DNA from: Candidatus Auribacterota bacterium | GTDB taxonomy: Bacteria; Auribacterota; JAFGBW01; JAFGJP01 | Assembly (NCBI GenBank): GCA_016929035.1 | Contig: JAFGJP010000197.1 | Coordinates: 1 to 20,387, forward strand | Reading direction: 5' to 3' | DNA: 20,387 nt | Shown: positions 14,319-20,387 of the stretch, one piece after another | Position numbering within the stretch: position 1 is the stretch's first letter | Layout of the letters: each line of letters opens with the position of its first letter | Position numbers and translations under genes: made by a program | The notes under the pieces: model-generated | Told to the model about the DNA's origin: nothing | Seen by the model: the letters and a program-made list of their open reading frames with translations, nothing else | The model's database searches: none

Positions 14319-14539
14319 AGATAATGTAACATCCAGCTATTCATTGGATGAAATTGTATAGAAATTTTCCTCTTTTTTAAAGCTTTTTGTCAAGGATTGA
14401 TAAAATACCTTGGTGAAGCCGCGCCCAGACCGCCTCCGCATTCCACCGCACGACTGTCGTGTGTCCTCTGATATCTGCAACAGCAGGCAGCCGCTTTGAA
14501 AAAAACTCTGCGCAGACGGTCTGGAATGTCATAATTGTT

Positions 14540-14568
14540 TTGATTTAACCCTTTCTTTTTTCCATAAT
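14540..14568 (+). promoter_or_regulatory. Candidate sigma-70-like promoter for the plus-strand glycosyltransferase
   Basis: TTGATT (14540-14545), 17-nt spacer, CATAAT (14563-14568). Transcription would start near 14575, very close to the gene. The fit is 4/6 and 5/6 to consensus, so it is plausible only. Confidence 0.4.
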
Positions 14569-14592
14569 TGAGTCAGGTTGAAAACAGAAAAA

Positions 14593-16356
14593 ATGACTGA
14601 AAAAATACAAAAAGCAGCTAAAGCATGTCTCTTTCTTTTTCTCATCACGCCCTTCGCGCTTTCTCTCTTTCTCCGCGTTGAATATTACGATTCTTTCGAT
14701 TATCTTCGTAACGCTCTTGCTATGATCCAAAAAAACAGCTCCCCGGAAGGTTATGTGGCTTTCCGTCCTGCTCTCCTGCCTGTTCTTGAAATCCCCCTCC
14801 TTTTTCTATTCACGCCGCCTGAACAAACGAAAGCTCTTATGACATCGGTCCATCTGCTGGGAGCGTTTATTGCGTTACTGACATCTCTGTCGGTTTTTTT
14901 TATTTTTAAAAAACATGTCGGCCAGAAAAAGTCTTTCCTTATCATGCTCGTCTTTGTATCAAACGCTCTTTTTGTCCATTATGCGCCTTTCGGGATGGCT
15001 GATATTCTGGCGACATTATGTCTTTCCTGGGCAATTTTTTTTACTTGGAAAGCCGGAGAATCGTCCAATTTCTTTTACGTCCTGACGATCTTCTTTTTTT
15101 TCTTACTGGCATCAGCCTGCAAATTTTATCTGGCTTTTATCGGAATCCTTTATTCCTTTTTTCTCTGCTTCTATCTGAAAAAGATACCTTCATGGAAGAT
15201 CATGATAAACAGTATCTTCCTTCTTATCTTCTTTTTTACTATTCACCTTTATCCCCTTTATCACATCGGCTCGGCCAATGCCTGCTCAGGATTTTTCCAG
15301 GCCCTTACGGGCCAGGTCGGCTACAGCGTCTCATCTTTGAAAGAAGCGCCGACAGAATATTTTTATGCCGCGCTTTTCTCTATGAAATTGCCTGCCTCTC
15401 TTTTTGTCCTTGCCGGTCTCCTGTGCCGTATCGTCAGAAGGAGAAAAAAAGACTACCCCTTATTCTTTCTGCTTATGCTTCTTCTTCTTTTTATTCTTTC
15501 CTATAAACACAAAGAATCACGATACCTCATGCCTCTTTTACCCCTGCTCTCGTACTTCTCTGTCAGAGGTCTTTATGGAATGATCTCTTTCTCCCGCCTT
15601 ATGTTGAAGGAAAAAAACTCAGTCAGGTTCATCAAAGCGGCTCTTTTTCTCATGCTGACAATGTCTTGTCTTTATTCATGGTCATCTGAAAACATCAAGT
15701 TTTTCGACCCTGTCTTTTATTACCCTCTCCAGGAGAACCTCGCGCGCAAGGCCGCTTTTCGCAATCCGGAGCAGCAGAGGATGTTCTGGTTTAACTTTTT
15801 TTATACGATCTCCCCAAAAAACAGAAAAGATCTTCTTCTGCACTCCGGTGATGAGTTCATGTACCGCTTCCATACTTCGGCCAACGCCATGTATGTCCTC
15901 AGCGGGATTCCCTGCCGTTTTGTCAATGAAGAGCTTTTTCCAGGGACATTCCTTCCAAAGAATATCTCTCTTATTGTTCCTGATAAAACGCTCGCCTTCT
16001 TTTCTCCTTACGAGGACTACTACAAAGATGAAAAAACCCATGACATTTCTTTATTAAAGCCTGTTCTCGGCCAGTTTGAATATAAAATCTTTTCTTTTTC
16101 TATTCCGGAAAACCCGGATGATCTTCTTCAGGATAATGGGCACTTGTTTTTTCGATCTGCTGGCGGCGACTTAATGATTTCTCTTGGCAAACAGCATGAA
16201 CAGGCAAGAGTGCTTTTAAAAAGCAAAGACAAGATATCCGTTCTCTTTCTTCATCGGAATAAGTGGAACGCCCTTCCCGGCTGGATAAAGGATGAGAGAA
16301 GAAACCTTTTCGCTGAGATCCTCTTCTTTAAAAATATCCCTTATGGCGATCAATAG
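14593..16356 (+). CDS. GT-C type integral membrane glycosyltransferase-like protein
   Basis: The only plus-strand gene. 587 aa from the ATG. An in-frame TTG at 14578 would add five residues, and neither start has a good ribosome site. About nine to ten hydrophobic segments in the first 360 residues, then a C-terminal soluble region of roughly 220 residues. After the first helix comes an acidic YYDSFDYL, the place where GT-C enzymes keep a catalytic acid. HKESRYLMPLLPLL (near 306) resembles the HKExRF motif of GT22 mannosyltransferases. GT39/GT83-like assignments are also possible. Likely uses a polyprenyl-phosphate sugar in envelope or protein glycosylation (inference). Its stop overlaps the acylphosphatase stop by 7 nt, tail to tail. 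Confidence 0.65.
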   Translation: MTEKIQKAAKACLFLFLITPFALSLFLRVEYYDSFDYLRNALAMIQKNSSPEGYVAFRPALLPVLEIPLLFLFTPPEQTKALMTSVHLLGAFIALLTSLSVFFIFKKHVGQKKSFLIMLVFVSNALFVHYAPFGMADILATLCLSWAIFFTWKAGESSNFFYVLTIFFFFLLASACKFYLAFIGILYSFFLCFYLKKIPSWKIMINSIFLLIFFFTIHLYPLYHIGSANACSGFFQALTGQVGYSVSSLKEAPTEYFYAALFSMKLPASLFVLAGLLCRIVRRRKKDYPLFFLLMLLLLFILSYKHKESRYLMPLLPLLSYFSVRGLYGMISFSRLMLKEKNSVRFIKAALFLMLTMSCLYSWSSENIKFFDPVFYYPLQENLARKAAFRNPEQQRMFWFNFFYTISPKNRKDLLLHSGDEFMYRFHTSANAMYVLSGIPCRFVNEELFPGTFLPKNISLIVPDKTLAFFSPYEDYYKDEKTHDISLLKPVLGQFEYKIFSFSIPENPDDLLQDNGHLFFRSAGGDLMISLGKQHEQARVLLKSKDKISVLFLHRNKWNALPGWIKDERRNLFAEILFFKNIPYGDQ

Positions 16357-16643
16357 GTCACTGTGAAATCCTGAAACTCGCCCTTGCGGACAGGTTCTTC
16401 TGTAACTTTGACATTTGTTACATGGGCCATAGGCGGCCCTTCTCTGAGCCAGTTCAGCATTTGTTGGGCCTGCGGTTCTTTACCCTCGACAAGAGCTTCG
16501 ACTTCGCCTGACCAGAGGTTTCTGACCCATCCTCTTATATCAAGCTTTTTAGCAGCATCAACTGCGTAGTAGCGAAAGCATACGCCCTGTACGCGGCCGC
16601 GCACAACCACTCGATATCTTATTACTTTCTGCTCTTCAACCAT
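16350..16643 (-). CDS. acyP: Acylphosphatase
   Basis: Hydrolyses acyl phosphates such as carbamoyl or acetyl phosphate. Small cytosolic enzyme, 97 aa. GRVQGVCFRYYAVDAA (16-31) holds the phosphate-binding arginine R24, and GWVRNLWSGEVEA (38-50) the catalytic asparagine N42. Both signature motifs are intact. The ribosome site before the ATG is not obvious. It is flanked by a 413-nt repeat spacer upstream and overlaps the convergent glycosyltransferase gene at its end, so transcripts from the two genes must overlap at their 3' ends or be stopped inside the other gene. Confidence 0.93.
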   Translation of the reverse strand: MVEEQKVIRYRVVVRGRVQGVCFRYYAVDAAKKLDIRGWVRNLWSGEVEALVEGKEPQAQQMLNWLREGPPMAHVTNVKVTEEPVRKGEFQDFTVTY

Positions 16644-17056
16644 GGCTGACTTGTATTTGTAAAAGATGCCGGCTCTTCAAGATTCAATCATAGGACATCC
16701 ACAAAAAAAGTCAAGAGGGACGATGCACGATTCGTGGTTCCTGAATATCTATCTGTTCAAATAATAAGATGCTGTCATCCAAGTGAAAACCAGCGGCCTT
16801 GCCGCTAGGCAGGCAGGAATCATTATAAAAAAATTAATTGAAAATATTTGATTTACATTATTTTCATATCTACGTCTTTAGAGTTCCTCTTTCTTTTTTT
16901 TCTGATCTTCTGATACCCCAATATCCCTCCACCTGCTTGTCCTGAGCGAACGGAGTGAGTCGAAGGGATATCCTGATAACCTGATATCCACATCCTGATC
17001 CCCTCTTCTATCTTCTTTTTTGTCTTGAGTCTAGGGTCTGGAGTCTTGAGTCTGAC
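16644..17056. repeat. Spacer of mixed short repeats between etfA and acylphosphatase
   Basis: No gene seen. Contains CACGA-T-TCGTG (16726-16736); a 6-bp hairpin AGCGGC/GCCGCT at 16792-16806 which on the minus strand is followed by GGTTTT, a weak terminator-like element for the etf operon; a CAGGCAGG segment beside it; an AT-rich stretch (16822-16870); the element TCCTGAGCGAACGGAGTGAGTCGAAGG (in two halves around 16938-16966), which resembles a widely dispersed bacterial repeat; CCTGAT repeats (16970-17001); and a heptad GAGTCTN array (17022-17058) touching the etfA stop. Confidence 0.55.
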
Positions 17057-18262
17057 TCACTTACTGAGGGCTTTGATCTTTTTGGTCAGCTTCGGCACCA
17101 CATCAAAAAGGTCGCCGACAATGCCATAGTCTGCGATATCGAAGATGGGTGCATGCGGATCTTTGTTGACGGCAATAATAATATCAGAGGAGCGCATGCC
17201 CACCTGGTGCTGTATGGCGCCTGATATGCCACAGGCAATATAGACTTTGGGCTGAACGGTTTTTCCTGTCTGCCCCACCTGATGAGAATAAGGAATCCAT
17301 CCGGCATCAACAGCAGCCCGGGACGCTCCCACAGCTCCGCCGATTTCAAGCGCCAGCTCCTCGAGAACACGGTAATTTTCCGGCCCGCGCATCCCACGCC
17401 CTCCAGAAACAATAATGTCAGCCTCTGTAATGTTGACGGTAGACTCCTCTTCCTCGACAAACTTTATAACCTTTGCACGGCTCACAAGCTCTTCCGCCAG
17501 AGCTTCTATTGCTTTTATCTCTCCTTTTCTGCCGTCCCTCTTTTCTGCTTCCTTCATCACTTTATGGCGAACAGTGGCCATCTGGGGTCTGTGATGAGGC
17601 GTGAGAATGGTGGCCATGATGTTTCCTCCAAAAGCCGGACGGGTCTGGAGAAGCTCCCGCGTCTCAGGATTGACATCAAGCGACGTGCAGTCTGCCGTAA
17701 GGCCAGTATATATTTCAACAGCTGTCCGGGGGATCAGAGACCGCCCGATAGCGGTCGCGCCGGCGAGAAATATCTCAGGCTTTTCCTCTGATATCACGCG
17801 AGCCAGTATCTTTGAATAACATTCATCGAGAAAAGATTCCAAATTATCGTTCTCGACAACAACAACCCTGTCAACTCCACGCGCTGTCAGCTCTTGAGCT
17901 GCCACCAAGACCCCCTTCCCGCCGATCAGGACAGCTGTCAGCTTTTCTCCAAGCTTGTCGGCCAGCTCACGTCCTTTTCCAGCAAGTTCATAAGAAACCG
18001 ACTGGATCTCTCCGCGCTTCTGTTCTGCATAGATCATGACCCCTCTGTAATGGGTGATGTCTCTATCGATCGCCCTTTTCTTTTCCTGTATAACTATGGC
18101 TTTTGTCGGGCAGACCGGAACACACGCCCCGCAAAGCGTACACTTTTCAAGGTCGATAACGGCCTTTTTGTCTTTCATCTCAATAGCATCATAAGGGCAC
18201 TTTTTCACACAGATCGTACACCCGATGCACTGATCCAGAATCACCTGTATCTTCTCTTTCAT
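17057..18262 (-). CDS. etfA: Electron transfer flavoprotein alpha subunit with N-terminal 2x[4Fe-4S] ferredoxin domain
   Basis: Electron carrier subunit binding FAD. 401 aa, about 70 longer than plain EtfA because of an N-terminal ferredoxin part with two CX2CX2CX3CP motifs (C12, C15, C18, C22 and C41, C44, C47, C51). The C-terminal FAD domain shows SGGRGMRGPENY, GASRAAVDAGW, QVGQTGKTVQP, ACGISGAIQH and ADYGIVGDLFD, all classic. Such ferredoxin-fused EtfA subunits occur in bifurcating or confurcating systems such as caffeyl-CoA reductase and lactate dehydrogenase. The ATG at 18262 overlaps the etfB stop by 4 nt. The stop codon touches a GAGTC heptad array. Confidence 0.95.
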   Translation of the reverse strand: MKEKIQVILDQCIGCTICVKKCPYDAIEMKDKKAVIDLEKCTLCGACVPVCPTKAIVIQEKKRAIDRDITHYRGVMIYAEQKRGEIQSVSYELAGKGRELADKLGEKLTAVLIGGKGVLVAAQELTARGVDRVVVVENDNLESFLDECYSKILARVISEEKPEIFLAGATAIGRSLIPRTAVEIYTGLTADCTSLDVNPETRELLQTRPAFGGNIMATILTPHHRPQMATVRHKVMKEAEKRDGRKGEIKAIEALAEELVSRAKVIKFVEEEESTVNITEADIIVSGGRGMRGPENYRVLEELALEIGGAVGASRAAVDAGWIPYSHQVGQTGKTVQPKVYIACGISGAIQHQVGMRSSDIIIAVNKDPHAPIFDIADYGIVGDLFDVVPKLTKKIKALSK

Positions 18263-19059
18263 ATGATGTTCTGTCCTCTCAGTGTCTTAATGATGACGTC
18301 AAGCCCTTGATCGATCTCATGCTCCTGGAAAACATGTCCCGGCTCTTTTTTGGGTGGAGAGAAAATCTTGTTCACGATCGTCGGAGACCCGTCAAGGCCG
18401 ATGAACTTGTCGTTGAACGGCAGATCAGCTTTGACGACTTTTTTCACTTCAGCTTTTTTTGCTCTCATCTTCCCTTTCAGAGACGGCAGCCTTGGTTCGT
18501 TTATCTCTTTGACAACCGTGATGACCGCCGGAAGAGGAGAAGATATCACATCATAGCCGTATTCCATCAGCCTTTCTGCCACAATATTCTCCTTGCTGAT
18601 CTGCTCTATTTTGCGAATAAAAGTAATCTGCGGGAGATCGAGATGCGCGGCGATTCCTGGCCCGACCTGAGCCGTGTCTCCGTCAGAAGCCTGCTTGCCG
18701 CAAAGAATGAGGAGATAATCTCCGAGAGACCTTATCGTCTCAGCCAGAGTATAGGACGTTGCCCATGTGTCAGATCCGGCAAACGCCCTGTCGGAAATGA
18801 GAACAGCTTCATCGATCCCCATGGAAAGAGCTTCTCTCAGAGATGATTCTGCCTGAGGAGGGCCCATGGTCAAACAGGCGGTTGTCGCTTCTACAGTGTC
18901 TTTGAGTCTTTCTTTCAGCCTGATAGCCTCTTCAATGGCATACATGTCAAACGGATTGATGATCGATTCTACCCCTTCCCGGATGAGCGTATTTGTCTTT
19001 GGATCGATCTTCACATCCGTGGTGTTCGGAACCTGCTTGATACAGACGATTATCTTCAT
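18259..19059 (-). CDS. etfB: Electron transfer flavoprotein beta subunit
   Basis: Partner of EtfA. 266 aa. IVCIKQVPNTTDVKIDP (4-20), INPFDMYAIEEAIRLKE (34-50), and the nucleotide-binding CGKQASDGDTAQVGP (120-134). Binds either AMP or a second FAD; in bifurcating ETFs this is the bifurcating flavin with NADH as donor. The ATG at 19059 has GAGGT 8 nt upstream. It follows the acyl-CoA dehydrogenase by 103 nt and overlaps etfA by 4 nt, so the three genes form one unit in the order of carC-carD-carE of acetogens. Whether this ETF bifurcates cannot be settled from visible motifs alone. Confidence 0.94.
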   Translation of the reverse strand: MKIIVCIKQVPNTTDVKIDPKTNTLIREGVESIINPFDMYAIEEAIRLKERLKDTVEATTACLTMGPPQAESSLREALSMGIDEAVLISDRAFAGSDTWATSYTLAETIRSLGDYLLILCGKQASDGDTAQVGPGIAAHLDLPQITFIRKIEQISKENIVAERLMEYGYDVISSPLPAVITVVKEINEPRLPSLKGKMRAKKAEVKKVVKADLPFNDKFIGLDGSPTIVNKIFSPPKKEPGHVFQEHEIDQGLDVIIKTLRGQNII

Positions 19060-19162
19060 GCGATTACCTCTAAAATCCCAAGAAAACCACGCAATTCATT
19101 ACGCATAAATGTATGTTTACTGCAGACTCTTTGATAAGAGCCGGTGAACATCGTCTAGAATA

Positions 19163-20326
19163 TTACTTTTTCTTTTCAGAAGCGATGTGCTTGATGAGGT
19201 TTGATGCGATAACACCTCTTTGAATCTGATTTGTGCCTTCGTAGATCTGCGTGATCTTGGCGTCACGCATCATCTTTTCCACGGGATATTCCTTCATATA
19301 GCCATAGCCTCCGAATACCTGAACCGCATCAACGGTAACCTTCATGGCCACATCAGACGCGTACAACTTACACATGGCTGACTCCATGGCAAAATCCTTA
19401 ACGCCGGCATCAACATTTTTAGCCACCTGATAGACGAGCGCCCTTGCGGCTTCTACCTGCGTGGCCATATCAGCCAGCATAAACTGTATGCCTTGAAAAG
19501 AGCTGATGGGTTTACCGAACTGCTTTCTTTCATGCGCATAATGCACGGCGACATCCAGTGCACCCTGGGCGATACCCAGCGCTTGGGCGGCTACGCCGGG
19601 CCGGGAGTAATCAAATGTCTTCATGGCCACGATAAATCCAAATCCCTCTTTCTTCAGGATGTTTTCCTTGGGAACACGGCAATTCTCAAAAATCAGCTCA
19701 CGTGTTGTCGATGCTCTAATACCCAGCTTGTTCTCTTTTTTGCCGAAGGAAAAGCCTGGCGTATCCTTTTCTACGATAAATGCCGTGGCTCCGCGGGCTC
19801 CTTTGGACCTGTCTGTCATAGCGATAACCGTATAAACCCCAGCCTCACCACCGTTGGTGATCCATTGCTTTGTCCCGTTCAGCACATAATCATCGCCGTC
19901 TTTTACAGCTGTTGTTTTTATTCCGCCGGCATCGCTTCCGGCATCAGGCTCTGTCAGGGCAAATGCAGCAAGCATCTTTCCGGCCGCAAGATCAGGAAGA
20001 TATTTCTTTTTCTGTTCTTCATTTCCCATAATAAGAATGGGTATGGTGCCGAGAGCCGTGGCCGCAAGAGCCAGAGAGATACCTCCGCAGATCCGGCTGA
20101 GTTCCTCTACCGCAAGGCAGAGCTCAAAGACTCCTCCGCCCAAACCTCCATACTCTTCCGGTAAATAAACACCAAAGAGATCCGAATCAGCCATTATTTT
20201 TACCATGTCCCACGGAAATTCCTGAGATTCATCGTATTTTTCCACTACAGGCTTGATCTTCTCCCGCGCAATCTGTCTTGCAAGATCACGTATCATGATC
20301 TGTTCTTCGGTCAAAAAGTAATCCAT
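19163..20326 (-). CDS. Acyl-CoA dehydrogenase, short-chain (butyryl-CoA dehydrogenase-like)
   Basis: FAD enzyme interconverting an acyl-CoA and its 2-enoyl-CoA, with ETF as electron partner. 387 aa, family-typical. Start MDYFLTEEQIMIRDLARQI, FAD/substrate motif FALTEPDAGSDAGG (about 127-140), WITNGGEAG (about 155-163), and the catalytic base E363 in QIYEGTNQIQRG, the position used by short-chain and butyryl-CoA enzymes. The ATG has a full GGAGG site 5 nt upstream. Next to etfB and a ferredoxin-fused etfA, so it may work in the reducing direction (enoyl-CoA reductase) in a bifurcating complex. The acyl chain specificity cannot be read from the sequence. Confidence 0.93.
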   Translation of the reverse strand: MDYFLTEEQIMIRDLARQIAREKIKPVVEKYDESQEFPWDMVKIMADSDLFGVYLPEEYGGLGGGVFELCLAVEELSRICGGISLALAATALGTIPILIMGNEEQKKKYLPDLAAGKMLAAFALTEPDAGSDAGGIKTTAVKDGDDYVLNGTKQWITNGGEAGVYTVIAMTDRSKGARGATAFIVEKDTPGFSFGKKENKLGIRASTTRELIFENCRVPKENILKKEGFGFIVAMKTFDYSRPGVAAQALGIAQGALDVAVHYAHERKQFGKPISSFQGIQFMLADMATQVEAARALVYQVAKNVDAGVKDFAMESAMCKLYASDVAMKVTVDAVQVFGGYGYMKEYPVEKMMRDAKITQIYEGTNQIQRGVIASNLIKHIASEKKK

Positions 20327-20387
20327 TCTAACCTCCGATTTAAAAGTGCCTAAGGACTTAAAATGCTTAAAATTAAAAAACTTATGC
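20327..20387. other. Upstream edge of the acyl-CoA dehydrogenase gene
   Basis: 61 nt, AT-rich. Holds the GGAGG ribosome site (minus strand) and a fragment AAAGTGCCTAAGGACTTAAA that resembles degenerate AAGTGCCTA-type repeats. No promoter can be assigned before the window ends. Confidence 0.35.

Larger units (their letters stand above)
14306..14592. other. Divergent intergenic region with nested inverted repeats
   Basis: 287 nt between the divergent small membrane protein and glycosyltransferase genes. AT-rich at both ends, GC-rich in the centre. Contains a 13-nt palindrome CACGAC-T-GTCGTG (14449-14461), a distant 8-bp inverted pair CCAGACCG (14425-14432) and CGGTCTGG (14517-14524), and CATTCCA (14439-14445) matched by TGGAATG (14523-14529). 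No ORF with a ribosome site. Could hold regulators for both directions or a dispersed repeat. Confidence 0.5.

Noticed and set aside
14355..14393. TTGACA and TATACA on the minus strand as a promoter for the small membrane protein
   Set aside because: The hexamers are 27 nt apart, far from the 16-18 nt optimum, and no good partner hexamer is found for TATACA.

Overview
The window reads as an ordinary chromosomal segment of a diderm (LPS-type) bacterium. The two heptose genes gmhA and rfaE2 indicate an LPS-like envelope. They share an operon with an AmaP/Asp23-type membrane protein, a family best known from Firmicutes. Together with the low-complexity repeats in most spacers, this suggests an uncultivated diderm phylum such as Omnitrophota. 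That placement is inference; no rRNA or ribosomal protein marker is present. Nearly everything is on the minus strand.

From right to left, in the direction of minus-strand transcription: (1) 20326-17057, an acyl-CoA dehydrogenase, EtfB, and an EtfA carrying two N-terminal [4Fe-4S] ferredoxin motifs. This is the gene order of flavin-based electron-bifurcating acyl-CoA dehydrogenase/ETF modules. (2) A 413-nt repeat-filled spacer, then an acylphosphatase. (3) The only plus-strand gene, a multi-pass GT-C type glycosyltransferase-like protein (14593-16356), whose 3' end overlaps the acylphosphatase convergently. (4) 14305-7023, a long run of closely spaced or overlapping genes: a 70-aa membrane protein, aroQ, an M24B aminopeptidase, accB, accC, amaP-like, gmhA, rfaE2, a stand-alone ThiD2-type HMP-P kinase, and thiC. 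(5) A repeat-only spacer (6681-7022). (6) A PfkB-family sugar kinase whose stop codon lies inside a tRNA-Gly(CCC) gene. (7) The arginine operon argC-argJ-argB-argD-argF, then argG, which runs off the left edge.

Most genes are core metabolism. ArgC, J, B, D, F and G cover glutamate to argininosuccinate by the acetyl-recycling route (argH is not in view). AccB and AccC form the biotin carboxylase half of acetyl-CoA carboxylase. GmhA and RfaE2 are the first and last enzymes of ADP-heptose synthesis. ThiC and ThiD2 make the pyrimidine half of thiamin.

I see no defence island, prophage, transposase or CRISPR array, and no clearly new multigene system. The more unusual signals are structural. Short-period tandem repeats start flush at the stop codons of argF, thiC and etfA. 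A CDS ends inside a tRNA acceptor stem. A 15-bp hairpin sits between the tRNA and argC. One direct-orientation repeat family brackets argCJBDF.
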